This document shows, in pieces, positions 1-6,767 of a DNA stretch of 21,043 nt; position 1 is the stretch's first letter, and each line of letters begins with the position of its first letter. The stretch is taken from contig CANREK010000002.1 of the NCBI GenBank assembly GCA_947629605.1, forward strand, positions 1 to 21,043. The letters run 5' to 3'. The position numbers and the translations under genes were made by a program. The notes beneath the pieces were generated by a model. It saw only the letters and a list, made by a program, of their open reading frames with translations. It did not search any database and had not been told where the DNA came from. The DNA is from an uncultured Clostridia bacterium. GTDB taxonomy: Bacteria > Bacillota > Clostridia > Christensenellales > Borkfalkiaceae.

Positions 1-45
1 TAATGCTTCCGCGGCCAAATCGATTGATGCACAAAGCACTTTCGC

Positions 46-95
46 TCGAACAGTTTCTTTACGAAGGCCGCAGGCCGAGCAAAGAAACTGTTCGA
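46..95. repeat. Perfect 15-bp inverted repeat just past the lepA stop codon
   Basis: Arms at 46-60 and 81-95 are exact reverse complements (TCGAACAGTTTCTTT on the left). The 20-nt loop itself contains GGCC-gca-GGCC. The right arm lies 2 nt past the lepA stop codon on the minus strand. No T-run follows the hairpin in the lepA direction, so it is not a classical intrinsic terminator, although it could protect the mRNA 3' end. Confidence 0.6.
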
Positions 96-97
96 AA

Positions 98-1909
98 CTA
101 TTTATCCTTATTCGTTTTCAAGATTTGCATAAACACTTCGCTGGGGACGTCGACGGTGCCGATCTTGCGCATGCGCTTCTTGCCCTCTTTCTGCTTTTCG
201 AGGAGCTTTTTCTTGCGCGTGATGTCGCCGCCGTAGCACTTGGCGAGCACGTCTTTGCGGACGGCCTTGACCGTCTCGCGGGCAATGATCTTCCCGCCGA
301 TCGCCGCCTGTACGGGGATCTCAAAGAGCTGTCTCGGAATGGCATCCTTCAAATTTTCGCAGAGCGTTCTGCCGCGCGTGTACGCCCGTTCCTCATGCAC
401 GATCGTGGAGAGCGCGTCGCACACGTCGCCGTTGAGGAGAATGTCGAGCCGCACCAGCGGGCTCTTTTGGTACCCTGCGAGTTCATAATCGAAACTCGCG
501 TAGCCCTTGGTCCTCGATTTGAGCTCGTCGAAAAAGTCATAGACGATCTCGTTGAGGGGGAGAAGGTAGTCCAGCTTCACCCGCCGCGCGTCGAGATAGG
601 TCATGTCACGGAACGTGCCGCGCTTGTCCTGGCAGAGGTCCATGACGGGGCCCAAAAAGTCGGGCGGGGAGTAGACTTCCGCCTTGACGATGGGCTCTTC
701 CATATAGTCGATCTCGGAGACGGGGGGAAGGTGAGAGGGGTTGTCCACATAGAACTGCGTGCCGTCGGTCTTGTGCACGAGGTAAGAGACGGAGGGCGCC
801 GTCGTGATGATGTCGAGGTTGAATTCCCGCTCGATGCGCTCCTGAATGATCTCCATGTGTAAAAGTCCCAAAAATCCGCAGCGGAACCCGAAGCCGAGCG
901 CGATGGAATTGTCGGGCTCAAAGGTGAGCGAGGCATCGTTGAGTTTGAGTTTCAAAATGGCCTCTTTGAGGTCGAGAAACTTGCTTCCGTCGAGGGGATA
1001 GATGCCGCAAAAGACGACGGGTTGGACCTTTTTATAGCCGGGCAAAGGGGCCGTGTCGGGAAATTCCGCCGAGATGACCGTGTCGCCGACGGCGATGTCC
1101 TCAATGGACTTGATGCTCGCCGCAATGTAGCCGACTTCCCCCGCAAGCAGGGCGTCTTTGGGCTGCAACTGCGGGGAGAAGGCGCCGACTTCGGTCACGT
1201 CATAGACCTTGTCGGAGAGACATCCCTTGATCCTGTCGCCCACCTTCACACTGCCGTCTTTGATACGGACAAAGAGGATGACCCCCTTGTAATTGTCGTA
1301 ATAACTGTCGAAAATGAGTGCTTTGAGGGGGGCGTCGGTGTCGCCGTCGGGCGGCGGAATGAGCTTGACGATGGCTTCGAGCACGTCGCGCATGTTCGTG
1401 CCCTCCTTGGCCGAGACGCAGGGGGCGTTGGAAGCGTCGAGCCCGATGACGTCTTCGATTTCCGCCTTGGTCTCATCGATGCGGGCGGAGGCGAGGTCGA
1501 TCTTGTTGATGACGGGGACGATTTCAAGATGATTGTCGTCGGCAAGGTATGCGTTGGCGAGCGTCTGCGCTTCCACCCCTTGGGTCGCATCCACGATGAG
1601 GAGCGCCCCTTCGCACGCGGCGAGGGAGCGGGAGACTTCATAGGTAAAGTCGACATGGCCGGGGGTATCGATGAGGTTGAGCTCGTACTCCTGCCCGTCG
1701 AGGGCGGTGTAGTACATGCGCACGGGGGTGAGTTTGATGGTGATGCCCCGCTCACGCTCGATATCCATGCTGTCGAGGAGCTGTTCTTCCATATCACGCT
1801 GACTGACTTGCCCCGTGAGCTCCATGATGCGGTCGGCGATGGTGCTCTTGCCGTGGTCGATATGCGCGATGATGCAGAAATTTCTTAAATTCCGATTGGG
1901 ACGTGACAT
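98..1909 (-). CDS. lepA: Elongation factor 4 (LepA), back-translocating ribosomal GTPase
   Basis: This 603-residue protein is full length for the LepA/EF4 family, a cytoplasmic translational GTPase that binds the ribosome and remodels stalled or mistranslocated elongation complexes. The P-loop AHIDHGKS is at residues 15-22, followed by the switch II DTPGH and the base-specificity NKID motifs. The C-terminus is the lysine-rich LepA-specific domain (RKKKLLEKQKEGKKRMRK). An in-frame ATG lies 38 codons upstream, but conservation begins at MSRPNRNLRNF, so the start at 1909 is preferred. That start has no Shine-Dalgarno; a TATAAT box lies 6 nt upstream, suggesting a leaderless mRNA. Identification is secure from motifs and length; the start is well supported but not proven. 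Confidence 0.97.
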   Translation of the reverse strand: MSRPNRNLRNFCIIAHIDHGKSTIADRIMELTGQVSQRDMEEQLLDSMDIERERGITIKLTPVRMYYTALDGQEYELNLIDTPGHVDFTYEVSRSLAACEGALLIVDATQGVEAQTLANAYLADDNHLEIVPVINKIDLASARIDETKAEIEDVIGLDASNAPCVSAKEGTNMRDVLEAIVKLIPPPDGDTDAPLKALIFDSYYDNYKGVILFVRIKDGSVKVGDRIKGCLSDKVYDVTEVGAFSPQLQPKDALLAGEVGYIAASIKSIEDIAVGDTVISAEFPDTAPLPGYKKVQPVVFCGIYPLDGSKFLDLKEAILKLKLNDASLTFEPDNSIALGFGFRCGFLGLLHMEIIQERIEREFNLDIITTAPSVSYLVHKTDGTQFYVDNPSHLPPVSEIDYMEEPIVKAEVYSPPDFLGPVMDLCQDKRGTFRDMTYLDARRVKLDYLLPLNEIVYDFFDELKSRTKGYASFDYELAGYQKSPLVRLDILLNGDVCDALSTIVHEERAYTRGRTLCENLKDAIPRQLFEIPVQAAIGGKIIARETVKAVRKDVLAKCYGGDITRKKKLLEKQKEGKKRMRKIGTVDVPSEVFMQILKTNKDK

Positions 1910-1915
1910 GACTTT

Positions 1916-1944
1916 ATTATAGCCGATTTTTTGCAAGATTGCAA
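1916..1944 (-). promoter_or_regulatory. Sigma-A-type promoter for lepA, leaderless geometry
   Basis: On the minus strand TTGCAA (1939-1944) is separated by exactly 17 nt from TATAAT (1916-1921). Only 6 nt separate the -10 box from the ATG, so the predicted transcription start falls at or next to the start codon. Confidence 0.75.
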
Positions 1945-2024
1945 TGAAAATGGAAATGAAATTGGAATTAAGACAAAGACACAATGTTGCCCCCTCCATG
2001 GGAGGGAACAAGCGCGGCGGCATT

Positions 2025-2185
2025 CGCCGCGCTCATGCTGAGCGTAGCGAAGCATCCCAGCAAACCTACGGAAGTAATTAAACATTAAAAATGAAAAGTT
2101 AAAAATTGCGGCGGGGCATGATTAGAACGCGTTGCCCATCCCCATGCCCCCTCCTCGGGAGGGGGCAGCATGAGCGCGGCGGCAA
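2025..2185. repeat. Intergenic palindromic repeat cluster between lepA and the XRE regulator
   Basis: Bases 2025-2076 are identical over 52 nt to 3451-3502. The core has ATGCT at 2035-2039 pairing with AGCAT at 2051-2055 around GAGCGTAGCGA. An AT-rich module (2079-2107, ending AAAAATTGCGG) follows, then a second GC-rich palindromic stretch near 2140-2180. No gene is seen in 1945-2193. Confidence 0.8.
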
Positions 2186-2193
2186 TTTTACAA

Positions 2194-2230
2194 AATCACC
2201 TCACGACGTTCGCCGCGAGGTGATTGTTTT
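2194..2230 (-). terminator. Probable terminator of the XRE regulator gene
   Basis: Arms at 2194-2202 and 2217-2225 form a 9-bp stem (AATCACCTC with GAGGTGATT) immediately after the regulator stop codon on the minus strand. The T-run that follows is weak (TTGT). The plus strand also has GTTTT after the hairpin. Confidence 0.5.
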
Positions 2231-2444
2231 AATAGATATCTTCGCTAATACCAAGCCAAAAATCGGCCGTTAGCTCATACGCAATCGACATTTGTTTCAG
2301 ATTATCGTATCCGGGTTTCGCTTTCCCCTTGATCCACTCACTGACTTGCGCCTGTCTGATGCCGATCTTTGTCGCAAATTCCGTTTGCGTGATGCCATTT
2401 TCCAAAAGGAAACATCTTAATATGTCTTTGAACTCACGCTCCAT
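2229..2444 (-). CDS. Small XRE-family HTH transcriptional regulator
   Basis: This 71-residue protein is almost entirely a single Cro/C1-type helix-turn-helix domain. The core runs from about residue 17 to 45 (GITQTEFATKIGIRQAQVSE, then WIKGKAKPGYDNLKQM), with the typical QxEFA...I..xxVSxWxxGxxxP pattern. No second domain is present. It is divergent from the gene at 2539, and three TATAGA-type palindromes lie between them, so the simplest model is a repressor of the 2539 gene and of itself. The start at 2444 has no Shine-Dalgarno, and a TATAAT box lies 6 nt upstream, predicting a leaderless mRNA. Local base composition is more AT-rich than in neighbouring genes, consistent with an acquired locus. 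HTH identity is clear; the target and signal are inferred. Confidence 0.88.
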   Translation of the reverse strand: MEREFKDILRCFLLENGITQTEFATKIGIRQAQVSEWIKGKAKPGYDNLKQMSIAYELTADFWLGISEDIY

Positions 2445-2450
2445 AAAATT

Positions 2451-2456
2451 ATTATA
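2451..2456 (-). promoter_or_regulatory. -10 box of the XRE regulator promoter
   Basis: TATAAT on the minus strand lies 6 nt upstream of the regulator ATG. The -35 region 17 nt further upstream (AAGAAA) is a poor match. Operator O1 overlaps this box, so autoregulation is likely. Confidence 0.6.
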
Positions 2457-2470
2457 TAGAAATTTCTATA
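2455..2470. promoter_or_regulatory. Operator O1, perfect 16-bp palindrome
   Basis: TATAGAAATTTCTATA is perfectly self-complementary. It overlaps the -10 box of the XRE gene and lies upstream of the -35 box of the 2539 gene. It is the most symmetric of three related sites and a likely binding site for the divergent XRE protein. Confidence 0.7.
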
Positions 2471-2477
2471 AATTTTC

Positions 2478-2506
2478 TTGACATATAGAAAATTCTATGT
2501 TATGAT
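2478..2506 (+). promoter_or_regulatory. Promoter of the 2539 gene
   Basis: TTGACA (2478-2483), a 17-nt spacer and TATGAT (2501-2506), preceded by TGT as an extended -10. Operator O2 lies entirely within the spacer, so a bound repressor would block RNA polymerase directly. Confidence 0.8.
2485..2498. promoter_or_regulatory. Operator O2, within the promoter spacer
   Basis: ATAGAA-AA-TTCTAT has perfect 6-bp arms. Its centre is 29 bp from that of O1 and 28 bp from that of O3, a near-constant phasing that suggests cooperative binding of dimers. Confidence 0.68.
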
Positions 2507-2511
2507 TGTGA

Positions 2512-2527
2512 TATAGAAAAATCTATA
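2512..2527. promoter_or_regulatory. Operator O3, at the predicted transcription start
   Basis: TATAGA-AAAA-TCTATA has perfect 6-bp arms and covers the predicted +1 of the 2539 gene. It abuts the AAGGAG ribosome-binding site (2527-2532). Confidence 0.66.
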
Positions 2528-2538
2528 AGGAGCGAATT

Positions 2539-3345
2539 ATGTCTACGGAGGAAAAATTGATCGATTATGTTGTGGAAGATGAGGAAGTACAGGAAAAGTG
2601 CCGCGAAATGGTCTATAACGGGCTAAAAAATTATGCCAACAGTGATGATTATAAACTTCTCGCTGAACATGATCCTCAGCTGGCGGCCGCATTGACAAAG
2701 TCGGATCTGCCCTTGAAATTCGGCGCAGCGCCTCTCATACAGGGGCTTAAATTGACCGGGATGGCATGGGGCGAAAGGCACGTTCGCACCAATGACGGTT
2801 CGTGGATCGTGGACGCAAAGATCCGCGCACCTTTTGAAACGGAACCAAAGTTCTATTTATTGAATTACAGGGATGTGTCCCCGGCGACCTTATCGACTGC
2901 TATGAAATTTTTCGGGTTCTACGATGAAGGGATCCACGCATCGGATATCGTGATTCCCTCGGAAAAGAATCTGAGAAAAATTTTGAAAACTGCCGGAGAG
3001 GAGGCGCTACGCAAGACAGTTGAGGGTTGGAGCGGTTATTATACATCGCTCGACCGCAACACGGATGGGGAAACTATCCAGTGTACCGACAAAAAAATCT
3101 TATACGTCAACCCTGTTTATGCAACGGTTCCCGATGAAAAAGACGCGAAAAAGAAAAAAGAAGTGGAAATCGGCTATATCGGCACGAATAAATCGGTTGA
3201 TTTTTATCCCTTTAACCTCGGACAAAATGCAAAAGAGAAGGTTGCGGCGGTGCAACGCAAGAAAAAAACAGTAAAGGGAGTTGTTTCGGCAATCGTCGCA
3301 TTGGGAATTGCCGTTGCCGTGATTTTATTTATTGTACTGAAATAA
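2539..3345 (+). CDS. Unknown protein with a C-terminal membrane anchor, under XRE operators
   Basis: This 268-residue protein matches no family I can recognise. It has no N-terminal signal. Residues 1-60 are acidic and helical in character, and residues 60-240 form a mixed soluble region (for example KFGAAPLIQGLKLTGMAWG). A lysine-rich segment (about 239-246, QRKKKTVK) precedes one hydrophobic helix at about 247-267 that ends the protein. This is the layout of a tail-anchored protein with its bulk in the cytoplasm. AAGGAG lies 6 nt before the ATG. Codon choice is more AT-rich than in neighbours. The gene stands alone behind a strong promoter bearing three operators and is closed by a 19-bp terminator, so it is a separately regulated unit with the divergent XRE gene. 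A stress, phage or competition-related role is possible but has no direct sequence support. Confidence 0.85.
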   Translation: MSTEEKLIDYVVEDEEVQEKCREMVYNGLKNYANSDDYKLLAEHDPQLAAALTKSDLPLKFGAAPLIQGLKLTGMAWGERHVRTNDGSWIVDAKIRAPFETEPKFYLLNYRDVSPATLSTAMKFFGFYDEGIHASDIVIPSEKNLRKILKTAGEEALRKTVEGWSGYYTSLDRNTDGETIQCTDKKILYVNPVYATVPDEKDAKKKKEVEIGYIGTNKSVDFYPFNLGQNAKEKVAAVQRKKKTVKGVVSAIVALGIAVAVILFIVLK

Positions 3346-3352
3346 AGCGTAA

Positions 3353-3398
3353 CCCCGCCCCGCCGCCCCTTTTTAAGGGGCGGCGGGGCGGGGATTTT
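3353..3398 (+). terminator. Very strong intrinsic terminator of the 2539 gene
   Basis: A perfect 19-bp GC-rich stem (arms 3353-3371 and 3375-3393) with a TTT loop is followed by ATTTTCTTT. It begins 7 nt after the stop codon. Confidence 0.92.
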
Positions 3399-3439
3399 CT
3401 TTGCCGCTTTCCAAGTTAACCACCGGTGCGGCGGCGGGG

Positions 3440-3650
3440 CATGGCCCCGCCGCCGCGCTCATGCTGAGCGTAGCGAAGCATCCCAGCAAACCTACGGAAG
3501 TAGTTATTCCGCGGGTCTAACGGGATTCTTCGGTCGCTACGCTCCCTCAGAATGAGCGTCGGGTGCTCGTGGCGCACCAAAAGCGCACGGCGTTCCGCCG
3601 TGCGCTCATGCTGAACGCATGTGAAGCATCCCGGCAAACCAACGGACAAA
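3440..3650. repeat. Intergenic palindromic repeat cluster
   Basis: This contains the 52-nt copy (3451-3502) of the element at 2025-2076. An opposite-orientation module with GGGATTCTT and AGAATGAGCG ends (3522-3558) follows, and then a diverged copy with CATGCTGAACGCATGTGAAG (3608-3627). Together they can fold into long hairpins. No gene is seen between 3399 and 3698. Confidence 0.8.
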
Positions 3651-3663
3651 CCGCTGTTTCCTC

Positions 3664-3692
3664 TTGCAAATTTCGCACTTATGTGCTAAAAT
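3664..3692 (+). promoter_or_regulatory. Sigma-A-type promoter for the phosphodiesterase gene, leaderless geometry
   Basis: TTGCAA (3664-3669), a 17-nt spacer and TAAAAT (3687-3692), preceded by TGC as an extended -10. Exactly 6 nt lie between the -10 box and the ATG at 3699. Confidence 0.78.
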
Positions 3693-3698
3693 AGCGAT

Positions 3699-4412
3699 AT
3701 GAATGCCGAATTTTTGAAGACAATCCCCATCGCCCATAGGGGACTGCATGACGGGGAGCGGCCCGAGAACTCCCTGCCCGCCTTCCTCGCCGCCGTCGAA
3801 CACGGCTATGCCATCGAGACAGACGTGCGCTTCACCAAGGATAGACAGCTCGTCGTCTTTCATGACGACACCCTTCTCCGCATGACGGGCGACCCCCGCG
3901 CCGTCTCCGAGTGCACCCTTGCGGACCTCGCTCCTCTGCGCCTCGGCGGAAAATCCGCACCCATCCTGCTGTTTTCCGACTTTTTGAGGGAAGTGGGCGG
4001 CCGAGTTCCGCTCTTGATTGAAATCAAAAATATGCCGCACGTCAAGGGGAAAGAGATCGCCGCGGCGATGTGCGGGAGCTTGAAGGAATACGCGGGCGAG
4101 TACGCCGTGCAGTCCTTCAACCCGCTCTACGTGAGGGCCTACAAAAAGCTGTGCCCCGATGTCCCCTGCGGCGTGTTGGGGACGGCCGAAGCGGGCGCCG
4201 CGAAGGGCATGGAGAAGCGAATTATCAAACATATGTCACTGAATTTTTGGGTGAAGCCCGACTTTGTCAGCTATCGCAAGGAGGATCTGCCGCGGAAAGA
4301 GGTCACAAAATTCAAAGGCGTCAAGCTCGCGTGGGTGGTTCGCTCCGAGGCGGAATCCATTTCCGCCCGCACCTTCGTCGACAACATCATATTTGAGGAC
4401 TTTTTACCGTAA
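3699..4412 (+). CDS. Glycerophosphodiester phosphodiesterase family protein
   Basis: This 237-residue protein is of normal length for bacterial cytoplasmic GDPD enzymes, which hydrolyse glycerophosphodiesters to glycerol-3-phosphate and an alcohol in phospholipid turnover. The TIM-barrel signature is complete: AHRG with H13 and R14, the PENS motif at 22-25, E40 and D42 in IETD (metal ligands), VFHDD with catalytic H55, and E108 in LIEIK. There is no signal peptide, so it should act in the cytosol. The start has no Shine-Dalgarno and sits 6 nt after the -10 box. The gene is monocistronic and convergent with the kinase at 4779-5519. The natural substrate cannot be read from the sequence. Confidence 0.94.
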   Translation: MNAEFLKTIPIAHRGLHDGERPENSLPAFLAAVEHGYAIETDVRFTKDRQLVVFHDDTLLRMTGDPRAVSECTLADLAPLRLGGKSAPILLFSDFLREVGGRVPLLIEIKNMPHVKGKEIAAAMCGSLKEYAGEYAVQSFNPLYVRAYKKLCPDVPCGVLGTAEAGAAKGMEKRIIKHMSLNFWVKPDFVSYRKEDLPRKEVTKFKGVKLAWVVRSEAESISARTFVDNIIFEDFLP

Positions 4413-4455
4413 TTCGGCGAACTCATTATGCAGTTGCCCGCGCATGCTGTGCGAC

Positions 4456-4526
4456 CGCCCCGCGTCATTCTGAGCCACGAGGCTCATAGAGAGTACGGGT
4501 GCAATTCCGAAGAATCTCGCGGGGCG
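4456..4526. repeat. 71-bp palindromic element, CGCCCCGCG ends (copy 1)
   Basis: It has 9-bp terminal inverted repeats, CGCCCCGCG and CGCGGGGCG. An inner stem of ATTCT (4467-4471) with AGAAT (4511-4515) lies inside them. The same element occurs at 5680-5751 with the same ends and a different middle. Confidence 0.75.
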
Positions 4527-4538
4527 GTATTCACAATT

Positions 4539-4609
4539 GTGCGGCGAGATGCTTCGGACACGCTTCCGTAGACTTTGTTCTTACTCCTCGGCTCAGCATG
4601 ACGCCGCAC
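4539..4609. repeat. 71-bp palindromic element, GTGCGGCG ends (copy 1)
   Basis: It has 8-bp terminal inverted repeats, GTGCGGCG and CGCCGCAC, which extend to 13 of 15 matching positions. Other copies are at 5764-5834 and 20180-20251. It lies 12 nt after the preceding element, the same distance as in the 5680-5834 pair. Confidence 0.75.
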
Positions 4610-4615
4610 CACTCT

Positions 4616-4710
4616 TGGCTCCCCCTTGCGGGAGAGCTGTCACCGCAGGTGACTGAGTGGGTGTTACTCCGCCCGTTTGCTGGGATTCTTCGCTACGCTC
4701 AGAATGAGCG
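4616..4710. repeat. Further repeat modules downstream of the phosphodiesterase gene
   Basis: A module GGCTCCCCCTTGCGGGAG (from about 4617) resembles the insert at 12802-12850. It is followed by GTTTGCTGGGATTCTT (4675-4690) and AGAATGAGCG, which match the 3' module seen at 17479 and 17644. No gene is seen in 4413-4778. Confidence 0.65.
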
Positions 4711-4719
4711 CCATGACAC

Positions 4720-4758
4720 AAAAAAAGGCAGGGCGCGGAGGCGCCTTGCCTTAAAAAA
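4720..4758 (-). terminator. Bidirectional intrinsic terminator between convergent genes
   Basis: On the minus strand AAGGCA-a-GGCGC, loop CTCC, GCGCC-c-TGCCTT is followed by a run of seven T. On the plus strand the same hairpin is followed by TTAAAAAATC and preceded by a run of A. It best serves the kinase gene (-), and it may also stop the plus-strand gene. Confidence 0.8.
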
Positions 4759-4778
4759 TCGCACATATGTTGCAAATT

Positions 4779-5519
4779 TTATTGCCAATCGCTGACATTC
4801 ACCCAGCTTGAAAGGAATTCCGCCTCCTCCGGCTTTTTCTTGACGGACTGCGACGCCGCCACGATGGGCAGGATGCGCTGGACATATTGAATGGCCGTGT
4901 CCGTCTTTTTGCAGAAGAGGTGCAGGTACTTTTCGGCAAGGTCCTCGCGCTTTTGCAGTTTGAAGATGAGATAGGTCCTCGCGGCGTCGGCCGAGCCGTT
5001 CCCCTGCGTCGCGTGCGACCAGTCGATGATATAGGGCGTGCCATCCTTCGTTATGATGACGTTGGAGGGCTGAAAATCGCCGTGGCAGAGTTTGTTGTGG
5101 CGGGGGAGCCCGTCAAGGCGCACATGCAGGTCGTAGCGGACGGTTGCGGGGAAGCCGCTCGCCGAGATCTTGGCGTGCATCTTGTCGCGCAGGTGCCCGA
5201 GAAGGGGCACTTTTTCTTTGCTCATTTTGATCTGCAAATCGACGAAAAATTCGAGATATTCATCGGTTTTTTCGGGATACTTCTGCATGAGATCTTCGAG
5301 CGTGTCCCCCTCGATGAACTCCCAGATGAGCGACCACTTCCCGTTGATAACCTCGACGCCGAGGACCTTGGGAATGTGGAGGGAAGTCTCCTCGACCCGC
5401 GCCTGATTGAGCGCTTCGTTGAGGATGCCCGCCTTGGAAAAGCTCTCGTCGAAGGACTTGATGAGCTTGTCGCCGTCGCGGTACAGTTTTTTGCCCGCGC
5501 TCTCGTGAATCAATTCCAT
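4779..5519 (-). CDS. APH-family kinase-like phosphotransferase
   Basis: This 246-residue protein belongs to the aminoglycoside/choline kinase-like (protein-kinase-like) fold. The catalytic loop CHGDFQPSN has H146, D148 and N153, and the magnesium-binding IIDW has D166. K21 in LIKSF and E35 are candidates for the ATP-anchoring pair. The fold's two lobes are present with no truncation. Family members phosphorylate small alcohols, amino sugars or antibiotics. Nothing here identifies the substrate, and resistance should not be assumed from the fold. GGAGG lies 5 nt before the ATG. It is monocistronic, with its own promoter and terminator. No membrane segments are visible. Confidence 0.88.
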   Translation of the reverse strand: MELIHESAGKKLYRDGDKLIKSFDESFSKAGILNEALNQARVEETSLHIPKVLGVEVINGKWSLIWEFIEGDTLEDLMQKYPEKTDEYLEFFVDLQIKMSKEKVPLLGHLRDKMHAKISASGFPATVRYDLHVRLDGLPRHNKLCHGDFQPSNVIITKDGTPYIIDWSHATQGNGSADAARTYLIFKLQKREDLAEKYLHLFCKKTDTAIQYVQRILPIVAASQSVKKKPEEAEFLSSWVNVSDWQ

Positions 5520-5569
5520 AAAAACCTCCTGTCCCGCGGGGAACTATCCCGCAATTTCTGTTCAAGTTC

Positions 5570-5609
5570 ATTATACACCAAACGGGGCGGAAAGTAAAGC
5601 CCCGTTTGG
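5570..5609 (-). promoter_or_regulatory. Kinase promoter embedded in an 11-bp hairpin
   Basis: On the minus strand TTTACT (5593-5598), a 17-nt spacer and TATAAT (5570-5575). A perfect inverted repeat with arms 5578-5588 and 5599-5609 (CCAAACGGGGC) places the -35 box in its loop and one arm within the spacer. Confidence 0.7.
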
Positions 5610-5679
5610 CAATTTATGAACGTATTTTGTGCGGTATTGGCATTTTTGGGGATGGGTTGAATGGGGCCGTAGAAACATG

Positions 5680-5751
5680 CGCCCCGCGTCATTCTGAGCG
5701 GCGGGTGTTGTACGAAGTCCGGTGACCCTACCCGAAGAATCTCGCGGGGCG
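5680..5751. repeat. 72-bp palindromic element, CGCCCCGCG ends (copy 2)
   Basis: The ends CGCCCCGCG (5680-5688) and CGCGGGGCG (5743-5751) match the element at 4456-4526. The inner GTCATTCTGAGC and GAAGAATCT are conserved and the central bases differ. Confidence 0.75.
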
Positions 5752-5763
5752 AAGTCCACAATG

Positions 5764-5874
5764 GTGCGGCGAGATGCTTCGGACTCACCCTCGTAGACTA
5801 CGTTTGTAGTCCGCGGCTCAGCATGACGCCGCACCCCGCCGCAATTTTTCATTTTTCATTTTTAATTTTTAATT
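5764..5874. repeat. GTGCGGCG-ended element (copy 2) plus AT-rich module
   Basis: The element spans 5764-5834 with GTGCGGCG and CGCCGCAC ends, like 4539-4609. It is followed at 5838-5874 by an AT-rich module beginning CCGCAATTTTTC, the reverse orientation of the modules at 2079, 12654, 17272 and 20004. No gene is seen in 5610-5887. Confidence 0.72.
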
Positions 5875-5887
5875 CCGTCGCCGCGCC

Positions 5888-6766
5888 TCACTCCTCTTCT
5901 TTTCCCAAAACGAGGGCGAGGACTTCAAGCCTCTGTTCAAGTTCGACGAGGCGGGCGCCGTCTTTGGAAGAGGTCGGCTTCTCGTTTTCGCGGCAGAGCC
6001 TGTTTGCGCCGAGAAGTTTGAGGCCGAACACGGCGAGTGCGGTCACGGCCAAAAAGGTCAAAACGCCCGCGATCGCCGTGAATACGACGGGGAGCATGCT
6101 GCTGCTCGTTCTCAGAATGTTATCGGCGGCAATCGCCGTCGCGATCGCAAAGAGCACCGTCAAAAAGAGGGCCACCGACGTGAAAATAATGTAGTGCTTT
6201 CTGTTCGCGGCGAAGGCCTCGCGGCGCTTCTCTTGCGCCTCTTCCACGGTCGGGCGGAGCTCTTCCGCCTCTTTTTTGTAGGCCGCACGCTCGTTTTTGA
6301 GGGTCTTGCCCATTTTTTCGAGGAGAAGCGCTCTGCCCGCGTCGAAGCGTTCGAGATCTTCCGCCCGCTCTTCGGTGTAGAGCCGCTTTGTGTCGGTGAA
6401 GTTTTTCGTCGCCGCCGCAAATAGCCCGAAAATTGCCGTCTCGCTGTCGGCGTCGTAGGCGGTGGCCCCCGAAAATTTCTCTTCGGCCTCCTCAAACTGT
6501 TCCGAAGCGAGCAAAGCGTTGCCCTCGTCGAGCAGTTTCTTGCATGCCGCGGCGGCCTCTTCCCGTGCCTTTTCGCGGCGGGCGAGTTCCTCTTCGACTT
6601 GCGACTGCGACATGCCCGCAAGCGTCTCGTCGTACTCCTCGGGGAACTCAAAGGCGACTTCTTCCTCTTCGCCTTCCGTGCCCTCTAAGGCATCCGTCTC
6701 GCCGTCGGCGGTCCGTTTGATGCGGATGCCGCGGCCTTCCTCTTCGTCAAGGATCCTTTCTTCCAT
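5888..6766 (-). CDS. Unknown membrane protein with TPR-like and coiled-coil regions, coupled to ispE
   Basis: I do not recognise a named family for this 292-residue protein. Residues 1-60 are very acidic and probably disordered. Residues 60-125 are helical with a TPR-like segment (LLDEGNALLASEQFEEAEEK, then FSGATAYDADSETA). Residues 125-190 are charged and coiled-coil in character. Two membrane helices follow at about 191-213 and 225-252, and a short coiled coil (LVELEQRLEVLALVLG) ends the protein. This predicts a cytoplasmic N-terminal domain anchored by a hairpin of two helices. The start at 6766 is chosen because AAGGAGAATGAC precedes it; an in-frame start 12 codons earlier lies inside ispE and is less likely. 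Only one base separates it from the ispE stop codon, so the two are probably translationally coupled. Confidence 0.85.
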   Translation of the reverse strand: MEERILDEEEGRGIRIKRTADGETDALEGTEGEEEEVAFEFPEEYDETLAGMSQSQVEEELARREKAREEAAAACKKLLDEGNALLASEQFEEAEEKFSGATAYDADSETAIFGLFAAATKNFTDTKRLYTEERAEDLERFDAGRALLLEKMGKTLKNERAAYKKEAEELRPTVEEAQEKRREAFAANRKHYIIFTSVALFLTVLFAIATAIAADNILRTSSSMLPVVFTAIAGVLTFLAVTALAVFGLKLLGANRLCRENEKPTSSKDGARLVELEQRLEVLALVLGKEEE

Positions 6767-6767
6767 G

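Noticed and set aside
125..862. Long open frame on the plus strand opposite lepA
   Set aside because: It is a shadow of lepA in GC-rich sequence: no recognisable domain, and lepA motifs are complete on the other strand.
4779..5519. Calling the APH-like kinase an antibiotic-resistance gene
   Set aside because: Only the general kinase fold is visible. The fold includes many non-resistance enzymes, and no substrate-specific residues or resistance context are present.
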